From Flavobacteriales bacterium (GTDB lineage Bacteria > Bacteroidota > Bacteroidia > CAIKAF01): a stretch of 56,200 nt of DNA. Position numbers and translations under genes: made by a program. The notes under the pieces are model-generated. The model was not told the origin of the DNA and did not search any database. It saw only the letters and a list, made by a program, of their open reading frames with translations. Position 1 is the first letter of the stretch, and every line of letters starts with the position of its first letter. The stretch covers positions 1-56,200 of the forward strand of contig JANWKT010000025.1 of the NCBI GenBank assembly GCA_025451235.1, read 5' to 3'. Below are positions 35,509 through 44,033 of the stretch, one piece after another.

Positions 35509-35772
35509 ATGGAAACAAATCAAAAAGACCAAATTTTATGGCGTACTGCTAAAAAAAGAGCAAATTTTAAATGGAGCCTCTTAAGCTATTTATTAGTGAA
35601 CGCATTCTTGGTAGTGGTATGGGTCCTGGGCGATCGTACCTATTTCTGGCCGATCTGGTGCATACTGGGTTGGGGCCTTGGAATTGCCATACAATACTTC
35701 AGTGCCTACCATAAAACCGGGGTTTTCTCGGCGGAAAAGGAATACGAAAAGCTAAAAAAGGAAAATAGTTAA
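35509..35772 (+). CDS. 2TM-domain protein
   Basis: An 87-residue protein matching the 2TM domain pattern: an N-terminal amphipathic stretch (ILWRTAKKRANFKWSL), a first membrane helix (LLSYLLVNAFLVVVWVL), a short FWPIW turn, a second helix (WCILGWGLGIAIQYFSAY), and a C-terminal FSAEKEYEKLKKE tail. In Bacteroidota such proteins are sometimes fused to LytTR domains or placed next to regulators. It starts 21 bases after the winged-helix gene, so is probably in its operon. Function is unknown. Confidence 0.85.
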   Translation: METNQKDQILWRTAKKRANFKWSLLSYLLVNAFLVVVWVLGDRTYFWPIWCILGWGLGIAIQYFSAYHKTGVFSAEKEYEKLKKENS

Positions 35773-35808
35773 CAATCACTTCCTTTTCGATGAATGTTTC
35801 TTAATTTT

Positions 35809-35828
35809 ATTCGCTTTGTTTAGCGAAT
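35809..35828. promoter_or_regulatory. Hairpin just before the PLP-enzyme gene
   Basis: ATTCGCT (35809-35815) and AGCGAAT (35822-35828) are perfect arms with a 6-base loop, ending four bases before the ATG at 35833. It could be an operator or a structure masking the translation start. Confidence 0.35.
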
Positions 35829-35832
35829 ATTT

Positions 35833-36993
35833 ATGGATATTTCATTTATTGTTAATCACCTGGGTGAAGAAAGAGAAAAATATGATGGAGCAGTGAATCC
35901 ACCTATTTTTCAAACATCCAATTTTACCGTTCCTACGGTGGAGGAATTCAGGAATCGAATTCAACATGAATATGATTCACCGTTCTATACCCGTGGACAT
36001 AATCCTACTGTTGCGATCTTAAGAAAGAAAATTGCTGCCCTGGAAGGGACGGAAGATGCATTGATCTTTAGCAGTGGTAGCGGCGCTATTGCTGCAGCGG
36101 TTATGAATGTAGTGCAATCAGGAGATCATATTGTATGTGTGCAAAAGCCCTATGGATGGACCAACTTTTTGTTGAACCAACTATTGGTAAAATATGGAGT
36201 AACCACTACAATGGTAGATGGAAGAGATCCTGAAAACTACAGGAATGCCATCCGGGAAAATACAAAATTATTCTTCCTGGAAACTCCCAATACCATGACC
36301 TTCGAATTACAAGACATCCATGCGATTTGTGATATTGCCAAAGAAAAAAATATTGTCACTATTTTAGATAACAGTTATTGCTCCCCTTTATTTCAGCAAC
36401 CTGCGGCCTATGGAGTGGACATGATCTGCCATTCTGCCACCAAATATTTTTCAGGCCATAGTGATGTAGTGGGAGGAGTCGTTTGTGGAAGTTCAGAAAG
36501 AATGAGGTCCATTTTTAAATCAGAGTTCATGTGCTTGGGTGCAAATATCTCTCCTCATGATGCATCCATGCTGATCAAAGGTTTACGGACCCTGCCGATC
36601 AGGTTGGAGCAATCAGCCCGTACAGCCGCTAAAGTAGCTTTTTACCTGGAATACCATAACAAAGTAAAAAAATTACATTGGCCATATTCCAATTCTTTTC
36701 CACAAAAAGAATTGGCGAAGAAACAAATGAAGAATTGTGGTGGACTGATGTCGATAGAACTGGATGTAGAAGATTATGCAGGAGTGGAAAAGTTTTGCAA
36801 TTCATTAAGATATTTCCTGATGGCCACCTCCTGGGGTGGTTTTGAATCATTGATATTCCCGATATGTGCCTTTTCGAAAAACAAAGAATCACATACTTCG
36901 CATTTGCCCTGGAACCTGGTACGATTATATATTGGACTGGAAGATGCTGAATTATTGATCCGTGACCTGGATCAGGCATTGGAGAGGATTTGA
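35833..36993 (+). CDS. Cys/Met-metabolism PLP-dependent enzyme (cystathionine synthase/lyase type)
   Basis: A 386-residue fold-type I PLP enzyme. The family pattern is clear: PPIFQTSNFTV, YTRGHNPTV, EDALIFSSGSGAIAAAV (phosphate site), FLETPNTMT, TILDNSYCSPLFQQP and HSATKYFSGHSDVVGG with Schiff-base Lys204. It could be a cystathionine gamma-synthase or beta/gamma-lyase or a methionine gamma-lyase-like enzyme; sequence alone does not decide. It ends just before the convergent symporter gene. Confidence 0.88.
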   Translation: MDISFIVNHLGEEREKYDGAVNPPIFQTSNFTVPTVEEFRNRIQHEYDSPFYTRGHNPTVAILRKKIAALEGTEDALIFSSGSGAIAAAVMNVVQSGDHIVCVQKPYGWTNFLLNQLLVKYGVTTTMVDGRDPENYRNAIRENTKLFFLETPNTMTFELQDIHAICDIAKEKNIVTILDNSYCSPLFQQPAAYGVDMICHSATKYFSGHSDVVGGVVCGSSERMRSIFKSEFMCLGANISPHDASMLIKGLRTLPIRLEQSARTAAKVAFYLEYHNKVKKLHWPYSNSFPQKELAKKQMKNCGGLMSIELDVEDYAGVEKFCNSLRYFLMATSWGGFESLIFPICAFSKNKESHTSHLPWNLVRLYIGLEDAELLIRDLDQALERI

Positions 36994-37014
36994 TATGGAG
37001 CCGCTGACGGCACC

Positions 37015-38703
37015 CTACACCACCCTCTTCCTAAAAAACGGTTGAAGAAGGATGGAGAACAACATCACCCCTAGGCAGCCCAATGGGTTTAACCACATAT
37101 AGGAAAAATCCCACATATCGTATTTTTCCAGAATGAAAGTTAATACTACGATTATTTCAGAAATTAAAGCGGCAAACAATAACGGTACAGCTGTGATTTT
37201 TTTGAAAAAGAAACCGGTTAGAAAAATACCAAGTATAACTCCATAGAAAAGTGAACCGATAATATTGACCGCCTCAATGAGATTATCGAATAAAGAAAAG
37301 ATCAATGCAAAACCAATCGAAACCACTCCCCAAACAGCCGTAGAAATTTTAGAGGCTTTTACATAATGTGATTCAGGCTTATCCTTGACAAAACTTCGCT
37401 TATAAAAATCCATTACAGTAGCTGCTGAAAGGGCATTCAGCTCGGAGGACTTACTGCTCATACCGGCACATAGGATAACTGCAAACAGCAAACCCACCAT
37501 TCCAACCGGCATATGATGCAAAATAAAATGAATGAACACAAAATCATTATCCTTGGTAATGGCTTGGGGATTATTTTTTAACATGATTTGCTTAACCGCC
37601 TCCTGCGTTTCCTTCATTGTTTTTTTGCTTTCAGTTATTCGAGGATCAGCAATGGTTTGGGTAGGATCTAAATAGCGCTTCTTGTAAAATGAGCTATAAT
37701 CATCATATCGGGCATCGAAGGTAGCTTCAAGATCCTGCAGAGAATCAACATAGGTTGAATTTCGCAATTTATCCAACTCTACTGTATTGAATAATACCGG
37801 AGGCTTTACATAAATATAAAATACAAACAGCATTACTCCCGTAAACAAGATCAATAATTGCATCGGGATCTTAAAGATCGCATTAAAGGTGAGTCCTAAT
37901 TTTATTTCTCTTACCGACCTACCTCCTAAATACCTACTTACCTGGCTTTGATCCGTTCCAAAATAAGCCAGTTGTAAAAAGGTTCCGGCTATAATTCCAC
38001 TCCAGATATTGTACTTATTATTAAAATCAAATTTAGTATCAATAAAATTTAATTTACCTGAGCTTTTTAAAATCTGAACGGTACTTTCAAACGGTACAAA
38101 TTGGTTTACCTTGTAGATGATAAATATCAACGCAGCAATCATTCCCCCCATCATAATGGCCATTTGCTGTTGTTGAGTAATGCTTACTGCCTTTGATCCT
38201 CCACTCACCGTATAAATGATGACCAATACCCCAATAATAGCGGCGGTAAGACTCAAACTCCAACCAAAAACGATGCTTAAAATAATGGCTGGAGCATAAA
38301 TGGTAATACCCGCTGCGAGGGATCTTTGGATCAAAAATAAAAATGAGGTGAGTTGCCTAACCCTTACATCAAATCTGTTTTCAAGATATTCGTAGGCAGT
38401 AATTACGTTTAATTTATGGTAAATGGGAATGATGAATACGATCAGAATGATCATGGCGATGGGCAAACCAAAATAGAATTGAATAAATCCCATTCCATCT
38501 TCGTAGGCTTGACCCGGTGTTGAAATAAAGGTAATGGCAGATGCCTGGGTAGCCATGACCGAAATGCCGATCTGCCACCATTTGAGTTTGCGGTCGTTTT
38601 TGAGGTAATCATCAATATCCGCATTCTTTCTCGACTTAATGGTGCCATAGATCACTATAAACAATAAGGTTCCTGATAGTACCAGCCAATCGATCCAGCT
38701 CAT
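37015..38703 (-). CDS. Sodium:solute symporter (SSS family)
   Basis: A 562-residue transporter with about 13-14 membrane helices, starting MSWIDWLVLSGTLLFIVIYG. The in-frame ATG at 38775 adds 24 residues that overlap a terminator hairpin and look non-coding. Family features are ATQASAITFISTPGQAYEDGMGFIQFYFGLP in TM2-3, VSGGSKAVSITQQQQM, QVSRYLGGRS, and CAGMSSKSSELNALSAATVMDFYKR. A polar insert of about 80 residues (330-410) lies between two helices. The substrate cannot be named. Confidence 0.92.
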   Translation of the reverse strand: MSWIDWLVLSGTLLFIVIYGTIKSRKNADIDDYLKNDRKLKWWQIGISVMATQASAITFISTPGQAYEDGMGFIQFYFGLPIAMIILIVFIIPIYHKLNVITAYEYLENRFDVRVRQLTSFLFLIQRSLAAGITIYAPAIILSIVFGWSLSLTAAIIGVLVIIYTVSGGSKAVSITQQQQMAIMMGGMIAALIFIIYKVNQFVPFESTVQILKSSGKLNFIDTKFDFNNKYNIWSGIIAGTFLQLAYFGTDQSQVSRYLGGRSVREIKLGLTFNAIFKIPMQLLILFTGVMLFVFYIYVKPPVLFNTVELDKLRNSTYVDSLQDLEATFDARYDDYSSFYKKRYLDPTQTIADPRITESKKTMKETQEAVKQIMLKNNPQAITKDNDFVFIHFILHHMPVGMVGLLFAVILCAGMSSKSSELNALSAATVMDFYKRSFVKDKPESHYVKASKISTAVWGVVSIGFALIFSLFDNLIEAVNIIGSLFYGVILGIFLTGFFFKKITAVPLLFAALISEIIVVLTFILEKYDMWDFSYMWLNPLGCLGVMLFSILLQPFFRKRVV

Positions 38704-38740
38704 GTATGGGTGCAATATTTTAGCTTGCTGGGTAAAGATA

Positions 38741-38773
38741 AAAAAAAAGTCCCCGTATGGACGAAGACTTTTC
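38741..38773 (-). terminator. Terminator of the lamin-tail/T9SS protein gene
   Basis: On the reverse strand AAAAGTC pairs with GACTTTT across a 15-base loop, and a run of eight T follows. It starts 20 bases after the stop of the 38794-40467 gene and lies upstream of the symporter start. Confidence 0.75.
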
Positions 38774-38793
38774 AAAATCGAATGGATTCAACA

Positions 38794-40467
38794 TTAGTTC
38801 TTCATGATCTTTACCTTCTTGACGGAGGCATGGTTGTAAATGGATAAGATGTATACTCCATTGTTCAACTCATGGATGTAAATATTTTTTTCGGCATTCA
38901 ACGGGCCTTGAGAGATCAATTTCCCCTGGACATCTGTAAGAATATATTGTAAAAGCGTTTCATGGGAGTTGATATAAATAAAATCGGTTGCAGGATTAGG
39001 ATAAATTCCCACATTCAATTCCTCATCCCCTTCTAGCCCCAGACAGTTCAGTACAAAATAATTCACGATCTCGTTATCCGAACAACCATTTGAATCGGTA
39101 TAAGTATACAGCACATTGTTTGAACCCGTTAAAGAAGATGGATCCAACGTACTTCCGGTAACTCCAGCTCCTGAAAAAACGCCTCCAGTAGGAGTTGCGT
39201 TCAGACTAATACTACCTCCGTTGTTACAAACCGTATCGCTGGCCAACGTAAAGTTGACAGTAGGATAAGGATTCACATCGATAAAAACCGAATCGACATA
39301 GGTGCAGCCTAAAGTGGTATCCGTTCCCATAACGATCAATAAAGTATCCACCGTAACCGTTACCTGCGGATTAGCCACTGAATCTCCGGTACTCCATACA
39401 TAGGTATCTGCGTTTTGTGCACTCAAGTCAATCACATCGCCTGCACAGGCCAAGGGGTCCGAAGCGGATGCATTTAAAGAGATATTCGTGCCATCTGTCA
39501 CATTCACATTACCTCCAACAATATTAGACAATGCATCGGAAATGGTGAATGTATAATTGCCGGCAATTAAATTCGGATTATAAACCGAGGTACAGGCATT
39601 GGACCAATTCACATTATAAATTCCATCCAATAAAATAGAGGTAGTGGTATCGGTAAACGTGGGGGTAGTAGCCCAGGTTCTCGGATAAGTAAAAGTATTT
39701 GTATTCGTATTGTACACTCCAAAAGTAGCCTTTAAAAAATTTCCGGATGAAGTTTGAGGTGCCAGAAAACTGATGGTATCCAATTTTCCTCCTGAATAGA
39801 CGTCATTAACAGGGAGTTCATATCCTGCTACACTGCTAACGTATGCCGCTCCAACGGTATTTCCAAAGAAAATAGCATCAATCGGAACCGAAGAGGAGGT
39901 AATAGACGCAACCGGTATATTGAAAACCGCAATTCCATCACAACTGGCTCCCCCATTCCCGAGTACACCTCCTGCCGCTGCATTTCCAATCCCCCCATCA
40001 CCTGGAGTGGTTGCTGTATTAATAGCCCTTAGCTGGTTCGTAAGAGGGATCATGCTGCTGCCTCCAACATACACCACTTCGCCCGGAAAAACAATTCCGG
40101 TGGTAATGGAAAAAGCATAGGTCCTCGTTCCACCATTGATCCAACCATTGGCGGTGGCGGTATTATTATTACAAAAAATAACTGTATACGGGGTCGATGA
40201 AAAGTCGATAACTCTGGTAGCCACCAGTTCAACAAACTCAAACGGAGAATCGGTTCCCGTCGGGTCCGATAATACTTCACTGATCAACAAACCCTTAGTT
40301 GAACTGTTAAATGGAAAGGTTCCATTAATACTGGTGATCGTAGCTGAACCATCATTCCCCCCAAAACAAGTTACAGGGGTAGTAGCAGTAGTATAAGTAA
40401 TGGTTTGTCCATTTACCATCAGCATGCAGAAAAATAGCCCAAAAACAACTAGTAAATCTCTTTTCAT
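38794..40467 (-). CDS. Secreted lamin-tail-like protein with T9SS type A sorting domain
   Basis: A 557-residue protein with a signal peptide (DLLVVFGLFFCMLMVNGQ). Residues about 63-250 look like a lamin-tail domain (GLLISEVLSDPTGTDSPFEFVELVATRV, ending with GNFLKATFGVYN). An Ig/gliding-type repeat follows (TYVWSTGDSVANPQVTV). The C-terminal 75 residues are a T9SS sorting domain (VGIYPNPATDFIYIN, LLQYILTDVQGKLI, LNNGVYILSIYN, KVKIMKN). It is probably surface-displayed or released; function unknown. The N-terminal part (CFGGNDGSATITSINGTFPF) is SprB-like. Confidence 0.88.
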   Translation of the reverse strand: MKRDLLVVFGLFFCMLMVNGQTITYTTATTPVTCFGGNDGSATITSINGTFPFNSSTKGLLISEVLSDPTGTDSPFEFVELVATRVIDFSSTPYTVIFCNNNTATANGWINGGTRTYAFSITTGIVFPGEVVYVGGSSMIPLTNQLRAINTATTPGDGGIGNAAAGGVLGNGGASCDGIAVFNIPVASITSSSVPIDAIFFGNTVGAAYVSSVAGYELPVNDVYSGGKLDTISFLAPQTSSGNFLKATFGVYNTNTNTFTYPRTWATTPTFTDTTTSILLDGIYNVNWSNACTSVYNPNLIAGNYTFTISDALSNIVGGNVNVTDGTNISLNASASDPLACAGDVIDLSAQNADTYVWSTGDSVANPQVTVTVDTLLIVMGTDTTLGCTYVDSVFIDVNPYPTVNFTLASDTVCNNGGSISLNATPTGGVFSGAGVTGSTLDPSSLTGSNNVLYTYTDSNGCSDNEIVNYFVLNCLGLEGDEELNVGIYPNPATDFIYINSHETLLQYILTDVQGKLISQGPLNAEKNIYIHELNNGVYILSIYNHASVKKVKIMKN

Positions 40468-40495
40468 TTTTTGTTTTTATATTATCTACAATAAT

Positions 40496-40510
40496 AAGGA
40501 TTAATTCCTT
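40496..40510. promoter_or_regulatory. Palindrome between the T9SS protein gene and glpK
   Basis: AAGGA-TTAAT-TCCTT lies in the 91-base divergent spacer, 48 bases before the glpK ATG. It could serve either gene. No regulator is indicated. Confidence 0.3.
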
Positions 40511-40558
40511 TATTTATTAAGTTTACATCCATAAATAATATTTTAATAACCATCCTGT

Positions 40559-42046
40559 ATGCAGAAATATATTCTGGCTATTGACCAGGGGACCAGCAGC
40601 TCAAGGGCCATTGTTTTCAATCATCAATCCCAAGTGGTAGCGGTTTCTCAAAAAGAATTTACCCAATATTTTCCTCAACCGGGTTGGGTGGAGCACGATG
40701 CCAACGAAATATGGAGTAGCCAGTTTTCGGTATTGGCCGAAGTCTTACAGAAGGCTAACTTAAAACCGCAAGATATTACCTGTATAGGTATTACCAATCA
40801 GCGTGAAACTACGGTTGTTTGGGACAGAAACACTGGTCAGCCCATTCATCCAGCCATCGTATGGCAGGATCGGCGTACTTCTGCCTATTGTGCTCAATTG
40901 AAAGCATCTGCTTTTCATGAGTACATTCAAAAAAATACCGGTTTGCTCGCTGATCCTTATTTTTCCGGAACCAAACTTAAATGGATCCTTGAAAATGTAA
41001 AAGGAGCTGCGGAAAAAGCAGCTAAAGGCGAATTGGCATTCGGCACAGTTGATTCGTGGTTGATCTATAAACTAACAGGGGGGAAAGTACATGCAACCGA
41101 TGTGAGCAACGCTTCGCGGACTTTATTGTTCAATATACATACATTGGAATGGGACAAAAAAATTTTAAAGGAATTCAATATTCCCACATCTATTTTACCT
41201 GAAGTAAAAAACTCAGTGGATGATTTTGGGAAAGTAGATCCCCATTTACTTTCGCATGCTATTCCGATAATGGGTGTTGCCGGCGATCAGCAGGCGGCTT
41301 TGTTTGGGCAGAAATGCTTTAAAAAAGGAATGGTGAAGAATACTTATGGAACGGGATGTTTCACCATGCTAAATACGGGGAGCAAACCGGTAACGTCCAA
41401 CAATCAATTATTGACCACCATCGGTTGGAAGATAGACAATCAAATCAGCTATGCCCTAGAGGGTTCAGTTTTTATTGGTGGGGCAGTGATACAGTGGTTA
41501 AGGGATGGATTGGAGATCATTCAACAATCGGCCGACGTAGAAGAATTAGCTAATTCTGTTGCTGACAATGGTGGAATATATTTTGTACCGGCCTTAAGCG
41601 GATTGGGTGCCCCCTGGTGGAATCCAGATGCCAAAGGAATGATCACCGGAATTACCAGAGGTACCACGAAAGCGCATATAGCCCGGGCAGCAGTAGAAAG
41701 CATTGCTTTACAATCATACGACCTGATCGATTGTATGCAAAAAGACCTCCATGAAAAGATCTCCGAATTAAAAGTGGATGGAGGAGCTACTGCTAATCAA
41801 TTCCTGATGCAGTTCCAGGCAGATCTCATTCAAACTTCTGTCTCCAGGCCTGCAGTGCAGGAAACAACAGCTTTAGGGGCCTGTTACCTCGCCGGTTTAG
41901 GAGCAGGGATATGGAAATCGACCGATGAAATTGAAAATTCCCAAATGGAACATAGCTTGTTTAAGCCTAAAATGGATCACCAAACGGCCCAGGATAAGAT
42001 CAAAGAATGGCACCTGGCGGTGAGGCAATGCCTCAGTGGATTTTAG
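40559..42046 (+). CDS. glpK: Glycerol kinase
   Basis: Phosphorylates glycerol to sn-glycerol 3-phosphate. The 495-residue FGGY-family protein has YILAIDQGTSSSRAIVF, PGWVEHDANEIW, GITNQRETTVVWD, VWQDRRT, GTVDSWLIYKLTGG, GVAGDQQAALFGQ, TYGTGCFTMLNTG, GALEGSVFIGG-type segment (YALEGSVFIGGAVIQWLRD) and DGGATANQFLMQFQADL. Length is normal. No glpF or glpD is in the window. The 91-base upstream spacer is shared with the divergent T9SS gene. Confidence 0.97.
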   Translation: MQKYILAIDQGTSSSRAIVFNHQSQVVAVSQKEFTQYFPQPGWVEHDANEIWSSQFSVLAEVLQKANLKPQDITCIGITNQRETTVVWDRNTGQPIHPAIVWQDRRTSAYCAQLKASAFHEYIQKNTGLLADPYFSGTKLKWILENVKGAAEKAAKGELAFGTVDSWLIYKLTGGKVHATDVSNASRTLLFNIHTLEWDKKILKEFNIPTSILPEVKNSVDDFGKVDPHLLSHAIPIMGVAGDQQAALFGQKCFKKGMVKNTYGTGCFTMLNTGSKPVTSNNQLLTTIGWKIDNQISYALEGSVFIGGAVIQWLRDGLEIIQQSADVEELANSVADNGGIYFVPALSGLGAPWWNPDAKGMITGITRGTTKAHIARAAVESIALQSYDLIDCMQKDLHEKISELKVDGGATANQFLMQFQADLIQTSVSRPAVQETTALGACYLAGLGAGIWKSTDEIENSQMEHSLFKPKMDHQTAQDKIKEWHLAVRQCLSGF

Positions 42047-42188
42047 ATTTTTGCCATCATACAGCCGTTTTCAGCATACCGTAGCTGTTGTTGCGGTGAG
42101 TGGTGGACAAGATCCAGATAAAAAACCCGTCCGTATATTTCTTTCTTATCCAAAAAACCTTAAATTTGTTTATACAAAAAAAGAACCC

Positions 42189-42644
42189 ATGAAAATTATT
42201 TCAATTCTATTCTGCCTGGTTGCGTTTCAGCTAAGTGCCATGGCCCAAAAAATAAATGAATCAAAAGTCCCGGTTGCTGTAAAAGATAACCTGAATGAAA
42301 TGTTCAAAAATCCTACCGTTACCAAATGGGAAATGGAAGAAGGTAGTTATGAAGCCAGTTTTGTATATAATGGAGTTGAAACAGCAGCTTTATTTACCCC
42401 GGAAGGTAAGTTTTTGGCATATGAATATGCCATCACTTCCAGTGAATTACCTGTTGCAGCTACTAACTATATCAGCACCAATCTTCCGGGTAAAAAAATG
42501 GAAGAATCCACCCGCATTAAATCAGCCGCCGGTTTGGTGAGCTATGAAGTGCAGGTAGGTGGTAAAGATTATATTTTCGATACCAATGGTAACTTCATCG
42601 AAATAGAAGAAAAACATGACAAGGACGTCCACGACGAAAAATAA
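42189..42644 (+). CDS. Periplasmic PepSY-like protein
   Basis: A 151-residue protein starting MKIISILFCLVAFQLSAMAQ, a clear signal peptide. An open frame upstream to 42036 overlaps glpK and is not credible. The mature part has two PepSY-like repeats of the kind common in Bacteroidota (VPVAVKDNLNEMFKNPTVTKWEMEEGSYEASFVYNGVETAALFTPEGKFLAYEY, then AATNYISTNLPGKKMEESTRI). It may bind or inhibit a partner in the periplasm; role unknown. A strong terminator follows. Confidence 0.85.
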   Translation: MKIISILFCLVAFQLSAMAQKINESKVPVAVKDNLNEMFKNPTVTKWEMEEGSYEASFVYNGVETAALFTPEGKFLAYEYAITSSELPVAATNYISTNLPGKKMEESTRIKSAAGLVSYEVQVGGKDYIFDTNGNFIEIEEKHDKDVHDEK

Positions 42645-42650
42645 AAAATA

Positions 42651-42681
42651 AAAATACCCGACTAAGTCGGGTATTTTTTTT
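42651..42681 (+). terminator. Rho-independent terminator after the PepSY-like gene
   Basis: AAAATACCCGAC pairs with GTCGGGTATTTT around a TAA loop and continues into T8. The flanking A- and T-runs would let it work on both strands. The next gene starts 45 bases downstream. Confidence 0.9.
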
Positions 42682-42725
42682 GCAATATTTTTTCCGTTGG
42701 TTTCGTTCAGTATATAAACCCATGT

Positions 42726-43775
42726 ATGAAGAACAAGATTTTTCCAGTAGCCTGCCTCCTTTTTTTTATTTCTTATAGCTGTAAAAATAATCCAGATCCC
42801 ACTCCTCCCCTGCCCGATGTAAACAATACCAAGGGTTTTGGAGTGTTGAGTCAATTGAAAGGAATATGGAACGGACCGGTAACCTCCACAACTCCCTTGG
42901 GGGGATATATGGAATGGATCGTTGACTTCCGCCCTATCTCCGAAAACCAGATCTCCTCCAAGAACGAATTGGATACTTTGAATGATATCAATATGTCGTT
43001 CTTTATTGCCTTATATAATAACCAGTTCAGGGTTTGCTTCAGGAATGGTGGATCCTTTAATGGCCTGAAAAGAATATCCTATTTTTTATGTGACTCGGTG
43101 AACGAAACTGCCTCAGAAAACTATTACCGGTTTATAGAGATCATCAATGGCACCAACAGGGCTTATACCGAGGTGGTGTTTCGAAACAATGGGGATAGTA
43201 TGTACATCAAGTCATATACAAACAAGTATAATACCCTACCGGCACCAGTGCTGCATATGACATGGAGTTCAAAAAGGCAGGATACCACATCAAGTCAGCC
43301 GGCAGTTGCTTTGTTTAACTTCCCCCAAAAATCGATGACCAAAGACTTTTCGCATGCGTTTGATGGGATGCCAGAAGCTATTTTTTATGGGCTCAGCAAC
43401 GATCCTTTTCCCGAGGCAGATCAACCTTATTTAGGTCAATCGCATGTTACCTATACCTATGCGGGTACCTATTCCCCAAATCCAGCCAAGAAGGTATTTC
43501 TCATCATTACCACTCAACCATTGATCAGCGGAATTACTTTTAACGCAGCCAATCTTATCTATCGATCGAGATATGTTGTGCTTTCTGCGGGTGATACAGA
43601 TTTTGATTTTAATTATATGCATCCAGGTAGCTATTACCTTTACGCAATTTATGATGGAGACGATAATATGACGGCGAGCAGCGGAGATTGGGTAAGTGCA
43701 TTGAACACCTCCTTCAACCTGGGAAGCCAGGGAAATATTTCACCCACGACCCAGATCAATTTTACTATCCCCTAG
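42726..43775 (+). CDS. Lipoprotein of unknown function
   Basis: A 349-residue protein with a lipoprotein signal (MKNKIFPVACLLFFISYSC) followed by a Pro/Asp-rich tether (KNNPDPTPPLPDVNN). Residues about 40-190 (LKGIWNGPVTSTTPLGGYMEWIVDFRPIS) resemble a lipocalin-like or THAP4-like barrel in character, a weak impression only. The C-terminal 130 residues (ATYTYAGTYSPNPAKKVFLIITTQP-type strands, LYAIYDGDDNMT) look like a beta-sandwich of the kind seen in some Bacteroidota lipoproteins. No named family recognised. Confidence 0.72.
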   Translation: MKNKIFPVACLLFFISYSCKNNPDPTPPLPDVNNTKGFGVLSQLKGIWNGPVTSTTPLGGYMEWIVDFRPISENQISSKNELDTLNDINMSFFIALYNNQFRVCFRNGGSFNGLKRISYFLCDSVNETASENYYRFIEIINGTNRAYTEVVFRNNGDSMYIKSYTNKYNTLPAPVLHMTWSSKRQDTTSSQPAVALFNFPQKSMTKDFSHAFDGMPEAIFYGLSNDPFPEADQPYLGQSHVTYTYAGTYSPNPAKKVFLIITTQPLISGITFNAANLIYRSRYVVLSAGDTDFDFNYMHPGSYYLYAIYDGDDNMTASSGDWVSALNTSFNLGSQGNISPTTQINFTIP

Positions 43776-43812
43776 GCAGTTAGGCCTCCATTTCAGAAAT
43801 AATTTCAAGGTC

Positions 43813-43983
43813 ATGCAACATTCTGCCGGGTTATGCCGTCTGATATTTATACAAAATTTTTACCCCTTGAGTTATGATCGGGCTTGGAAGGAACGTGAAT
43901 AGCTCGAGGGGTTTTGTTATGCATACTTAAAGCTGGAAATTATTCAGCCTGGAATAAAAAGTTCTCATCCGATGCAACATTCT
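43813..43983 (+). promoter_or_regulatory. Two copies of a 12-mer upstream of a T9SS cargo gene
   Basis: ATGCAACATTCT occurs at 43813-43824 and 43972-43983 in the 258-base spacer, the second copy 50 bases before the ATG at 44034. Between them CCCCTTGAG and CTCGAGGGG form a long-loop hairpin followed by TTTT, which may terminate the upstream lipoprotein transcript. The 12-mer could be part of an alternative-sigma promoter. Confidence 0.35.
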
Positions 43984-44033
43984 TTGCATAGATAGCATCC
44001 ATTTATAATAACCACCAGTTATACTATTATACC

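Noticed and set aside
38704-38775. 24-residue N-terminal extension of the SSS symporter
   Set aside because: The bases form the terminator hairpin of the upstream gene, and the protein's first helix begins at MSWIDW.
42036-42188. 51-residue N-terminal extension of the PepSY-like protein
   Set aside because: It overlaps glpK and precedes an obvious signal peptide that begins at 42189.
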